This document shows, piece by piece, positions 40,297-49,177 of a stretch of 64,000 nt of DNA (within the stretch, counting starts at the first letter, position 1; every line of letters starts with the position of its first letter). Made by a program: the position numbers and the translations under genes. The notes under the pieces were generated by a model. The model was not told the DNA's origin, searched no databases, and saw only the letters and a list, made by a program, of their open reading frames with translations. Source of the stretch: JAWSVE01 sp050789445 (GTDB lineage: Bacteria; Pseudomonadota; Gammaproteobacteria; Pseudomonadales; Cellvibrionaceae); the NCBI GenBank assembly GCA_050789445.1, contig JAILXR010000001.1:124001-188000 (forward strand). Direction: 5' to 3'.

Positions 40297-43200
40297 ATGT
40301 TGAAAGTAACACGAACTATTGTCAAACGATTCTGGGGGCTAACTGCTTTCCTAGTTATCAGTTTGGCTGTCCTTGTTGTTGTTGGTAGAGAATTAACTCC
40401 TCAGATCTCTCATTACAAACAAGATGTTATTTCTTCTCTGTCAGCATCTCTGGGGGTGAATGTTGATATTAAAGACATGTCAGCGACATGGGAGGGATTA
40501 AGTCCCGAGTTACGATTAAATCATGTGGTTTTTACTAGCTATGCAGATGAAAATATTTTGTCTGTTGGATCGGTCACCGCCAAACTGAGTTTATTACGCT
40601 CTTTGTTTAATTGGCAGTTAGCGTGGGGCAATATCGAGCTTGTTCAAGTTGACATGGGTTTTACGCAAAACAAAGATCGTTCATGGTCATTAATTGGTTT
40701 GCCTGAGACTACAACGTCTACAGAAAATATTAATATTGATGATCCGATTGATATTTTTTTATTAGGGCGATACATCGAATTAAGACAGGCAAATCTTTCG
40801 TTTCAGTTCAGAACTGGTCATCTCAGTAAAGTTAAGCTCCCTTATGTTTTGATGGAAAATAGCGGGGATTTTCATCGCTTCTCGTCAGAGATCGGAGTGG
40901 ATGGCAATACTGATGTAATGACAATGGTGTTAGAAGGAGAGGGAGACCCTAGGGATCTAGACAATTTTTCAGCGAAAGGTTATGTGCGGTTACAGCAATT
41001 TGAGTTAGAGCGTGCAATGGCAGCTTTACCCGGTGAGTTATGGGAAGGCTTACCAGAAAAAGAATGGCGAGAAGGCCATCAGCTAAATCTGGAGGTGTGG
41101 GTTGATATTTTTCCAGGTATGCAAGTTGTATCAAGTGGCCGCTTTGATGTTGGTGAATTACCGGTAGCTTTAGAACAAAACTTCCCTTTTCCTAAAAAAA
41201 CTGGTGCAAATTTTTCTAGTCTTTGGGGTGAGACCGGAGAATGGAATATTTCAATCCGAAATCTAATTTTTGATTGGGCAGACGTCCAAGCTGAACCGGT
41301 TGATTTAGTGATGTCATCCTCGGGACTTGGAAAACCCATTAATATTCAAATGGAATCGATTGATGTTGATTCTTGGATGATGACGCTAAATCAGGCTGGT
41401 TATTTTAGAGGAAAATTGAAAGATACCCTAGATACGTTAAGGCCAACGGGCGTGATGGATAATGTATTGCTGTCGATTGAAGGTGCGAAGTTAGATGATG
41501 TGCGATTAAAAGCGAACCTTAATGATATTTCTGTTGGCGCTTGGAACGGAGCACCCGAACTTAAAAAAATTAATGGCTATGTTGAAGCAACACCATTATC
41601 TGGTTTTATAGATTTGGATAGCCGTGAAGGCTTTTCAATGTTTTACCCTAAGATTTATAAAGAACCAATGTATTTTGATAATGCTCGTGGCCGAGTGCAT
41701 TGGGCGGTCGATCTAGAAAAAAAAGCGGTTAATGTTCATAGTGGACTATTAGAAGTTAATGGTGAGGAAGGTCAAGGGCGAGGTTATTTTTCACTTTTTT
41801 CTCCGTTTGAATTTGGTGAGCAACAAGAAGAACTCATACTGCAGGTCGGTCTGCGAAACAGTATTGTTGGTTATCATAAGAAGTTTGTACCCTTTGTTGC
41901 GCCAACAAGTTTACTGGATTGGATGGATGAAAGTATTAAAGATGGGCGTGTCAATGCAGGCGGTTTTATTTATCGAGGCGGGTTCACAGAAGGCTCAATA
42001 AAAAATACGGCGTTACAATTATATGTGGATGTCGAAGATGCTTCACTGAATTATCATTCCGATTGGCCAGCTATTACAAAAGCTGCTGGAACCGTTTGGC
42101 TGAACGACGATACGGTTACAGCATCAGTAAAAAATGCAAAATTTTTAAATACCAATGCGAAAAATATTTCTATTTCGGTGGCACCAAAAATAAAATCAGA
42201 AACTTCTGATTTAGATGAGGTTAATAGCTCGGGGATTGTTTTATCTATATCAGGTGATTTATCTGGCAAGGCTGAAGCGGGACTACAAATTATTAACGAA
42301 ACACCTATTCGATCAATAGTTGGGAATCAATTTGAAAGTTGGCAATTAAAAGGAGCTATGGATGCCGAGGTTTCACTAGAAATACCTATAAGTTTTGATC
42401 TTACAGAGGAAGGGGATGATGAAACATTTGTAACTTCTAAAGCCTCGACTAAAGATTCACTGGGTCGGCAGCACGTTGAGGTGGTTCTCAGTAAAGCTTC
42501 TCTGGAAATTCCAGAAATTGATTTAATATTTGAAAAGATAAAAGGTAAGTTGATTTATGATGACGAAGATGGATTAACTTCAGAGCGATTGGTAGGAACG
42601 CTGTGGGGAGAAAAAATATCTGCTTTGATATCAAAAAAAATAAGTGGGAAAACAAATTCAGATTTATTATCGATAACAGCTCAAGGTAAGGCGAGTGTTG
42701 AGTCTGTACAGCAGTGGGTTGATTTGCCTGTATTGGACTTTTTTTCGGGAGAGTCTCAGTTTGATGTCAATGTATCACTTCCTTATGCTAAGAGTGAGGT
42801 TGATGTTGCAGAGCTGTTTGTCACTTCAGCCTTAAACGGTATTTCAGTGGATTTACCGCAACCATTATGTAAAGACGTCGTATCGAGTCAGCCTCTCTCT
42901 ATTTCTATACCTTTAGATTTTGGTAGCAGGTCATCGTTAGATGTTAATGTCACATATGCAAATATATTTAATGGCATCTTTAGTGTCGAAGAAAAGATAT
43001 TAAAAAGTGCAGCCGTTAATTTCAGTTCGTCTCCTAAGCAGCCACCCAAAAAGCCTAGAATCTCAGAAGGTAATTTTTTAATCAAAGGAACCTTGTCTGA
43101 ATTTGAGTATGAAACTTGGCTTAAGACATACCAGTTTTACCTAAAAGCTGAAGAAAAACGTAAAGTTAGTTATACGCAGGGTATGAATAGTGCTGAAGTT

Positions 43201-44496
43201 TCTGTCGCTCAGAAATCTTTATTACCTTCTGAGCCAAAATCAAATTCGTTATCTAACAGCTTAAAACCTGTGGTCAATATAGAGTTTGATACCTTTGCGA
43301 TGTCTGGTTTCGCTATTAGTGATCTGCATTTAAATGCTTATTGGTCTGATCAAGCTTGGATGCTAAATATTGATTCTGACATTGTGACCGGTGATTTAGT
43401 TGTCTATGACGATAAAAATAAAAATTTAATCGTAAACCTTATGCATTTACATCTGATTACCGATGACTACGATCCCACACCTAAAAATCCTTTCTTGCCT
43501 CAACCGGAAAAAAGCTCAGTTAAAGACGCCCTTGCAGAATGGGATCCAAAGGAATTCCCTGCTGTTGAGTTTTCTGTTTCTGATTTTACGTTAAATAAAG
43601 AGCAATATGGTAGTTGGTCATTTGATGTTGAGCCGATAAGTTCTGGCGTGCAGCTCAATAATATTACTGGTGAAATTCGAGGAGGTTATGTAATAGGAAA
43701 TGAAAATGAAACAGGTGCGACACTTCGCTGGGATATTGATGCTAATCAACAAATGAAAACGCAATTCTCTGGACGATTTGTCAGTGACAAATTTGAAAAT
43801 GTATTGAAGCAGTGGGGGCAACCAGAATTACTCGAAAGTGAAGCCTCTAAATTTGATGCCGAGTTAACCTGGGATGGATCTCCAGCTGCAGTTTCTACTA
43901 TTGTTATTGATGGCTCTGTCAAATTATTGATCGAGAAAGGAAGTTTTTATCAAGATAAAAAGAATCAAAGTGCTGGCGGAGCATTTTTGCAATTAATTAG
44001 CTTTTTTAATTTTGATACTTGGGTTCGTCGTCTTCGGTTAGACTTTTCAGATTTGACGAGGAAAGGCATGGCGTTTGATCAAGTGGAAGGAACATTACTT
44101 TTTGAGCACGGAGATGTGTTGATGGAGACGCCTCTTGTTGTGAAAACACCTTCTGGACGATTTCAAGCAGTGGGGAAAATAGATTTAATTGATGAGAATG
44201 TAGACGTAAATCTGATGGCTACTTTACCTGTGGGTGGAAATTTAACCCTGTTCACAGCCTTGGCAGCTGGTTTACCTGCGGCAGTTGGTGTTTATATTAT
44301 TAGTAAAATATTTGAAAAACAGGTCGATAAAGTTGCTAGTGTTCGTTATACGGTAAAAGGCAAACTTGCTGATCCAGATTTTGAATTTGATAAATTGTTT
44401 GGTAATAAAATTAATAATGAAGATTTCGATCGAGAGCTTGTAGATAACGAAGGTATCAAGCAAGAAAATGTCGAAGAGGAAAGGGAAAGAAAGTAA
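40297..44496 (+). CDS. yhdP: YhdP-family AsmA-like intermembrane lipid transport protein
   Basis: A 1399-residue protein with an N-terminal membrane helix (residues 14-33), a very long periplasmic part rich in beta strands, and an AsmA-type C-terminal region with VNLMATLPVGGNLTLFTALAAG. This layout and the position after rng identify YhdP, which bridges the inner and outer membranes and carries phospholipids outward. It is about 130 residues longer than E. coli YhdP (1266). A charged C-terminal tail (ELVDNEGIKQENVEEERERK) ends it. In Pseudomonas, nit, tldD, yjgA and pmbA follow on the same strand; here a convergent yjgA follows at once. Confidence 0.93.
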   Translation: MLKVTRTIVKRFWGLTAFLVISLAVLVVVGRELTPQISHYKQDVISSLSASLGVNVDIKDMSATWEGLSPELRLNHVVFTSYADENILSVGSVTAKLSLLRSLFNWQLAWGNIELVQVDMGFTQNKDRSWSLIGLPETTTSTENINIDDPIDIFLLGRYIELRQANLSFQFRTGHLSKVKLPYVLMENSGDFHRFSSEIGVDGNTDVMTMVLEGEGDPRDLDNFSAKGYVRLQQFELERAMAALPGELWEGLPEKEWREGHQLNLEVWVDIFPGMQVVSSGRFDVGELPVALEQNFPFPKKTGANFSSLWGETGEWNISIRNLIFDWADVQAEPVDLVMSSSGLGKPINIQMESIDVDSWMMTLNQAGYFRGKLKDTLDTLRPTGVMDNVLLSIEGAKLDDVRLKANLNDISVGAWNGAPELKKINGYVEATPLSGFIDLDSREGFSMFYPKIYKEPMYFDNARGRVHWAVDLEKKAVNVHSGLLEVNGEEGQGRGYFSLFSPFEFGEQQEELILQVGLRNSIVGYHKKFVPFVAPTSLLDWMDESIKDGRVNAGGFIYRGGFTEGSIKNTALQLYVDVEDASLNYHSDWPAITKAAGTVWLNDDTVTASVKNAKFLNTNAKNISISVAPKIKSETSDLDEVNSSGIVLSISGDLSGKAEAGLQIINETPIRSIVGNQFESWQLKGAMDAEVSLEIPISFDLTEEGDDETFVTSKASTKDSLGRQHVEVVLSKASLEIPEIDLIFEKIKGKLIYDDEDGLTSERLVGTLWGEKISALISKKISGKTNSDLLSITAQGKASVESVQQWVDLPVLDFFSGESQFDVNVSLPYAKSEVDVAELFVTSALNGISVDLPQPLCKDVVSSQPLSISIPLDFGSRSSLDVNVTYANIFNGIFSVEEKILKSAAVNFSSSPKQPPKKPRISEGNFLIKGTLSEFEYETWLKTYQFYLKAEEKRKVSYTQGMNSAEVSVAQKSLLPSEPKSNSLSNSLKPVVNIEFDTFAMSGFAISDLHLNAYWSDQAWMLNIDSDIVTGDLVVYDDKNKNLIVNLMHLHLITDDYDPTPKNPFLPQPEKSSVKDALAEWDPKEFPAVEFSVSDFTLNKEQYGSWSFDVEPISSGVQLNNITGEIRGGYVIGNENETGATLRWDIDANQQMKTQFSGRFVSDKFENVLKQWGQPELLESEASKFDAELTWDGSPAAVSTIVIDGSVKLLIEKGSFYQDKKNQSAGGAFLQLISFFNFDTWVRRLRLDFSDLTRKGMAFDQVEGTLLFEHGDVLMETPLVVKTPSGRFQAVGKIDLIDENVDVNLMATLPVGGNLTLFTALAAGLPAAVGVYIISKIFEKQVDKVASVRYTVKGKLADPDFEFDKLFGNKINNEDFDRELVDNEGIKQENVEEERERK

Positions 44497-44550
44497 CGCG
44501 TAGGGACAATTTTCTGAAAATAATTTTTAGTTAATTCTACGCGCTATTTT
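44497..44550. terminator. terminator between convergent yhdP and yjgA
   Basis: CGCGTAG (44497-44503) pairs with CTACGCG (44537-44543), enclosing a small ATTTTC/GAAAAT hairpin and followed by a run of T on the plus strand. The stem overlaps the yhdP stop. Confidence 0.6.
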
Positions 44551-44557
44551 TTGATTT

Positions 44558-45115
44558 TCAGTGCGAAATATTTGTTAATATGCTATCGCGAATAAACTGG
44601 AATAGCTTTCGTGTGGCTGCGCTTTTCTTTCTGTTTGTTTGTGATTTTTTTTCAAGCTCTTTATTGATTGATTGTTCTTTAACGGCGTTTCTCGTTAGTT
44701 GACGAAATGTTTGTCTGTCAATATTAGGGAATTCAGCAAGAAATAGTGTTATTTGATCTTGATCGCCGCTGATTAACCTATCTCTCCACTCTTCAATAAT
44801 ATGCTGACTTTTTTTGAGTTTGCTTTGGGTAGCTTCAATCGCATCAAATTGCTCTTGAATTGCTTCATGATTCACTTTGCGCATTAGCTTGCCGATATAC
44901 TGCATTTGTCGCCGTTTGGCTTCGTTTTTAGTAATCCTTTTATGCTCAAGTATGGCGTCTTCTAAATCTTCAGGAAGAGAGAAAGATTTTCGGTGTGCAT
45001 CACTAAGGTCAATGAGCTGCTTGCCAAGTTTTTGTAAGCCTTCCATTTCACGTTTAAGTTGAGATTTACTAATAAAAATCTCTTCGTTGTCGTCGTTTTG
45101 TAAGTCGTCAGTCAT
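44558..45115 (-). CDS. darP: ribosome biogenesis factor DarP/YjgA (DUF615)
   Basis: A 185-residue all-helical cytoplasmic protein of the DUF615/YjgA family, which binds late 50S precursors and helps assemble the peptidyl transferase region. SKSQLKREMEGLQKLGKQLIDLS, ITKNEAKRRQMQYIGKLMR and WRDRLISGDQDQI are conserved segments. It is normally found next to tldD or pmbA; here mgtE lies upstream, 104 bases away, and yhdP converges on it. Confidence 0.92.
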   Translation of the reverse strand: MTDDLQNDDNEEIFISKSQLKREMEGLQKLGKQLIDLSDAHRKSFSLPEDLEDAILEHKRITKNEAKRRQMQYIGKLMRKVNHEAIQEQFDAIEATQSKLKKSQHIIEEWRDRLISGDQDQITLFLAEFPNIDRQTFRQLTRNAVKEQSINKELEKKSQTNRKKSAATRKLFQFIRDSILTNISH

Positions 45116-45219
45116 TGTCGGTCTGTGGAATGTTAGAGGTGAAAAGTAATTGTGATCGAATCAGTTTTATCGTGGATCGGTTTAGACGCTGATTTTTTTG
45201 ATGCTTAATGAATAATCAT

Positions 45220-46587
45220 TCAGTGGACATAAAACATGGTAGCTAAGCCAAGGAAAGATAAAAATCCAACGACATCCGTTACCGTTGTTAATAAAACACC
45301 TCCTGCTAGCGCAGGGTCGATGTTTAATTTTTTTAATATGAGCGGTAAAAGCGTTCCTGTGACAGCGGCTGTAATCAAACTAATCACCATAGCGGCTGCA
45401 ATAATAAAGGCAATGTTAATGTCTTTCATCCAGAGAGCGACAATCACTCCCATAATGAAGGCCCACAATATACCGTTCATTGCGCTGACGATGAACTCTC
45501 TTGAAAGCAACCAAGAGATATTATTTCTACCAATATGCCCTAAAGCCATACCACGAATAACAACGGTTAGAGTTTGGTTTCCAGCTACACCGCCCATACT
45601 CGCAACAATGGGCATGAGAACAGCGAGGGCTACAACTTTATCTATGGTGTCGCTAAAGCTATCGATAACGAGCGAAGCTATGATGGCGGTGATTAAATTA
45701 ATACCGAGCCAAATAGCGCGACGCGGTGCAGTCGTTAAAATAGAGGCGAATGTTGCGCCTTCAGCATCGAGGCCTGCCATGCTCATTAATGAATGGCCAG
45801 CTTCTTCACGAATCACATCAACAACATCATCAATCGTAATCCGGCCTAATACTCTACCGTCTTCTGAAATAACGGGATTTGAGATTAAATTATGATGTTC
45901 AAACAGTCGTGCAACTTCAATGTCAGGCATAGTGGCGGGTATCGGGTCGATATCCGTGGTCATGATTTCTCTGACAGTGACATTTGGGTCAGAAGTTAAT
46001 AATTTACTCAGCGGTAAAAGCCCTAAATATTTATCATCACGATTCACTACTACGATATTGTCGGTAGAGCCGGGAAGTTCATCGTGGCGACGTAAATATC
46101 TAATGACGACATCAAGTGTGAGGTTGGGGCGAGCTGTAATGACATCTGAGCTCATTAAGCCGCCGGCAGTTGAGCCGTCGTATGATAATAATGATTCAAC
46201 GCGTGTTCTGTTTTGCTCGCTCATCGCAGCAAGAACTTGCTGAATTATCTGGTCCGGTAGTTGTTGAAGAATATCGGTAACATCATCGTCATCGAGGTCT
46301 TCGGTAGCAGCCGCGACTTCTTCTGTGTTCATCTTTTTAAGGAAGTAAAGTTGGTTTTCCTCAGAAAGTTCTTGGAGTACCTCGCCTTCTAATTCGATAT
46401 CAATTAGACGCCACAGTGCCAGTCTTGATTTTGGTGGTGATGATTCTAAAAGGTGAGCGATTTCGACAGGCTTTAAGCCATTTAACATTCCACGTACAGG
46501 CTGAAACGCACCGCTATCTAAAGCTTCATTAATATGAGCTAGATGTGCTTGCGTTTGTGTTTGTAATTCTTCAGCGCTGTGTTGCAT
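45220..46587 (-). CDS. mgtE: magnesium transporter MgtE
   Basis: A 455-residue MgtE channel. The N-terminal superhelical domain (about 1-125; AEIAHLL-type repeats, EEVAAATEDLDDDDVTDILQQLP), two CBS domains (about 135-260; MTTDIDPIPATMPDIEVARLF) and five membrane helices follow in order. The pore segment GGVAGNQTLTVVIRGMALG and the C-terminal helices with DPALAGGVLLTTVTDVVGF are present. The acidic N-domain and CBS domains sense cytoplasmic magnesium and close the pore when it is high. It lies 180 bases downstream of npr on the same strand. Confidence 0.95.
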   Translation of the reverse strand: MQHSAEELQTQTQAHLAHINEALDSGAFQPVRGMLNGLKPVEIAHLLESSPPKSRLALWRLIDIELEGEVLQELSEENQLYFLKKMNTEEVAAATEDLDDDDVTDILQQLPDQIIQQVLAAMSEQNRTRVESLLSYDGSTAGGLMSSDVITARPNLTLDVVIRYLRRHDELPGSTDNIVVVNRDDKYLGLLPLSKLLTSDPNVTVREIMTTDIDPIPATMPDIEVARLFEHHNLISNPVISEDGRVLGRITIDDVVDVIREEAGHSLMSMAGLDAEGATFASILTTAPRRAIWLGINLITAIIASLVIDSFSDTIDKVVALAVLMPIVASMGGVAGNQTLTVVIRGMALGHIGRNNISWLLSREFIVSAMNGILWAFIMGVIVALWMKDINIAFIIAAAMVISLITAAVTGTLLPLILKKLNIDPALAGGVLLTTVTDVVGFLSFLGLATMFYVH

Positions 46588-46767
46588 GGAGTCTCTTGGT
46601 TAAGTGTGTCATCTAAAAAAATATTGTGATGAGATTGATGTGTGAAAAATACGGAGATTATAAGAATAATGCTATTAGTCGATGGATTTTGTATAATTTA
46701 AAACCGCATGCAAAATATTTAATGTTGAAATAGTAGTAGTGTAACCTAAATTAATTAATAGGTTTGA

Positions 46768-47037
46768 TTATTCTCCTTCACCAAAACGGTCATTAATTAA
46801 ATGTATGATGGCATCAATAGCAGAGTCCTCGTCTTTTCCATCGCAAATTATTTCTAATTCAGTGCCTTTACTTGCCGCGAGTAACATGAGTGACATCACA
46901 CTTTTGCCATCAACAGAGGAGTGCTTACTGCCAATTTTGATAGAACTAGAAAATTGGCTGGACGTTTTAGCCAGCTTAGCTGCAGCGCGTGCATGCAGAC
47001 CTAATTTGTTGATGATTATGATGTGGTGTTTAATCAT
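46768..47037 (-). CDS. ptsO: nitrogen PTS phosphocarrier protein NPr
   Basis: An 89-residue HPr-like protein. The phosphorylatable His lies in KLGLHARAAAKLA (His16) and the regulatory Ser region reads VDGKSVMSLMLLAAS. It passes phosphate to PtsN in the nitrogen PTS; the first enzyme, PtsP, is not in the window. It is 61 bases downstream of rapZ within the rpoN cluster, the same order as in Pseudomonas. Confidence 0.95.
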   Translation of the reverse strand: MIKHHIIIINKLGLHARAAAKLAKTSSQFSSSIKIGSKHSSVDGKSVMSLMLLAASKGTELEIICDGKDEDSAIDAIIHLINDRFGEGE

Positions 47038-47098
47038 TTTTTTTTGGCTATATTATTTTTTAATGATGAAAGTGGTATTTACATTCTTTGTAAGGTGA

Positions 47099-47986
47099 CT
47101 AGTCATCTCTATTGTGATCAGTGATGTTGAGTTCTCTATGGCGTACTTGAACGTTACTGAAACGAGAAGAAAAATATTTAAAAAGTTGATTGCATAAAAA
47201 AACTGAGCGATGCTGGCCTCCAGTGCAGCCGACTGCAATAGTGATATAACTTCGATTGCTGGCATTATAACGTGGAAGCCATCGTTCAAGATATGCCGTG
47301 ATGTCATCGAGCATCTCATTGACCTCTACATGCTCCGAAAGAAAATCAATGACGGGCTTTTCTAAGCCGTTAAAGCCACGTAAATGCGGTTTCCAATAAG
47401 GATTGGGTAAGCACCTTACGTCGTAGACAATTTCCGCGTCTACGGGAACGCCATGTTTAAATCCGAATGATTCGAACAGTATAGACATCCCTGAGTGAAT
47501 GTTTCCTGCGACTCGTGTTTTTACAAGATCGCGAAGTTCATGAAGATTTAAATTACTGGTATCTATGACTAAATCAGCCATATCTGCAATCGGCTCTAAC
47601 AAAGAGCGTTCTTTTAGTATGGCTTCTTGCAAATCTCTAGAGTGATTACTGAGGGGGTGTTTTCTTCTGGTTTCACTAAATCGTTGGATTAAAATACTAT
47701 TGCGGGCGTTTAAAAAAATAACTTCACATTTTAAACCAAGTTCTTTGTCGCTTTCGATAAGGTGTTGAAACTGCTCGAGGTCTTGCCAAGTATTTCTTGC
47801 ATCAATACTGATGGCAAACTTAGTTTCAGTTTCATCGGTTTTTGACAGAGATTCAATGTGAGTAATCAATTGTGGTAATAAGCTGGCTGGAAGATTATCA
47901 ACACAAGTAAAGCCCGCGTCTTCAAGAACGTGTAAGGCAGTACTTTTTCCAGAACCGGAGTGACCGCTGATGACGACTAGTCGCAT
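47099..47986 (-). CDS. rapZ: RNase adapter protein RapZ
   Basis: A 295-residue RapZ with the Walker A GHSGSGKST (residues 8-16) and the C-terminal region VAVGCTGGQHRSVFL that binds amino-sugar phosphate. In enteric bacteria RapZ guides RNase E to the sRNA GlmZ and so controls glucosamine-6-phosphate synthase; in other groups the partner sRNA is unclear. Located between ptsN and npr, it belongs to the conserved rpoN cluster. Confidence 0.96.
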   Translation of the reverse strand: MRLVVISGHSGSGKSTALHVLEDAGFTCVDNLPASLLPQLITHIESLSKTDETETKFAISIDARNTWQDLEQFQHLIESDKELGLKCEVIFLNARNSILIQRFSETRRKHPLSNHSRDLQEAILKERSLLEPIADMADLVIDTSNLNLHELRDLVKTRVAGNIHSGMSILFESFGFKHGVPVDAEIVYDVRCLPNPYWKPHLRGFNGLEKPVIDFLSEHVEVNEMLDDITAYLERWLPRYNASNRSYITIAVGCTGGQHRSVFLCNQLFKYFSSRFSNVQVRHRELNITDHNRDD

Positions 47987-48160
47987 GATGCCAACCTTAT
48001 TTTCAATGTTATTCTTCTGTCAATCATTCAAATGTATTTAAAGATTGGTATTGATTATCGCGTAAATTCCTTTTATACGTTTATGCTCTGATATTAGATG
48101 AAAATTATTAAGGCAAAGTTAAATAATAAAAAGCTCTGGTAATCAGTTTATTGGTGGTTT

Positions 48161-48622
48161 CTAAATGTTATCAAACAATATGGAGGCTGTGTGATAAAGC
48201 TCTTCGCTTGTTTTGCTGTCGCGTAGAGAATTTAAATTTTCTTCGTTACTAAAAGCTTGAGCTAACGATGCGAGGGTTTGCAAATGTTGTTCATGTGCCT
48301 CATCAGGTACTAACAATGCAAAAACGATATCAACTGGCTTATCGTCTACTGATTCAAAATCAACCGGATCAGATAATGTCAGTAAAACACCCACTGCCCG
48401 AGGGCAATTACTGACTCGGCAGTGGGGTATGGCTATTCCTTGGCCTATTCCAGTTGAGCCAAGCCTCTCCCTGTTAATAAGTTCTCTAAATAAATCGTCT
48501 GCCGACATTGCTGGGTAATCATCAGCAATCGCTTTTGCGGTTTGCTCAAGTACTCGTTTTTTACTTCCGCCATTTGTTCGACAAATGCTACGGGATGGAG
48601 AGAGGATGTTACTGATATCCAT
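48161..48622 (-). CDS. ptsN: nitrogen PTS regulatory enzyme IIA
   Basis: A 153-residue EIIA-Ntr. The active His is in GIAIPHCRV (His near 66), with the flanking GSTGIGQG. Its phosphorylation state reports nitrogen and carbon balance and modulates potassium transport and other targets. It follows hpf by 45 bases and precedes rapZ by 174 bases. Confidence 0.95.
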   Translation of the reverse strand: MDISNILSPSRSICRTNGGSKKRVLEQTAKAIADDYPAMSADDLFRELINRERLGSTGIGQGIAIPHCRVSNCPRAVGVLLTLSDPVDFESVDDKPVDIVFALLVPDEAHEQHLQTLASLAQAFSNEENLNSLRDSKTSEELYHTASILFDNI

Positions 48623-48667
48623 AGGGTTCCATAAACGTAATGGCTGTATTAATTATTTAGTTGAAGT

Positions 48668-48958
48668 TTAGCGATGGCTGTTTAATTTTTCTTTGTGCTT
48701 TATTAGCTGCCTGTCGAGTTTGTCAGATAATGAATCGATAGCGGCATATAAATCTTCTGAACTTGAGTTTGCAAAAATTTCTTTACCGTTAACATGAATA
48801 GTTGCTTCAGCTTTTTGTTCTAATTTATCAACGGAAAGGATGACATTAACGTTTGTAATACGGTCGTTGTGTCGCTCAAGTTTTTCCAGTTTGTTATTGA
48901 CGTAATCTTTAATGGCGGGAGTTAGATCTAGGTGGTGACCGCTGGTGTTTATTTGCAT
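48668..48958 (-). CDS. hpf: ribosome hibernation promoting factor, short form
   Basis: A 96-residue HPF with the canonical QINTSGHHLDLTPAIKDYVNNKL start and the VNKLEKLERH helix. The short form lacks the C-terminal dimerisation domain, so in stationary phase it would act with RMF-like factors on 70S ribosomes. It lies between rpoN and ptsN as in Pseudomonas. Confidence 0.95.
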   Translation of the reverse strand: MQINTSGHHLDLTPAIKDYVNNKLEKLERHNDRITNVNVILSVDKLEQKAEATIHVNGKEIFANSSSEDLYAAIDSLSDKLDRQLIKHKEKLNSHR

Positions 48959-49177
48959 AGTACAGCTCCTAACTGATGGGTGATGACAACGTGGGCAAAT
49001 TTTAATACTTAAATCATTTGCAATTCTTTGTCAGGTTCCATAACGAGGTGAATAAATTTCATTCGTTATACAGCTTTTTTGATCGAAAAATCGACTAGTT
49101 ATGTTGAAACTCTAAAATAAAACTGTATACACAGTTTATAGATTAGTGATTAACGAAAATCAATGAGTTGATTTAGA

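Noticed and set aside
45236..46243. Two long plus-strand frames opposite mgtE (219 and 107 codons)
   Set aside because: They are mirror frames of the MgtE gene, have no family likeness and no ribosome-binding site; mgtE is clearly the real gene.
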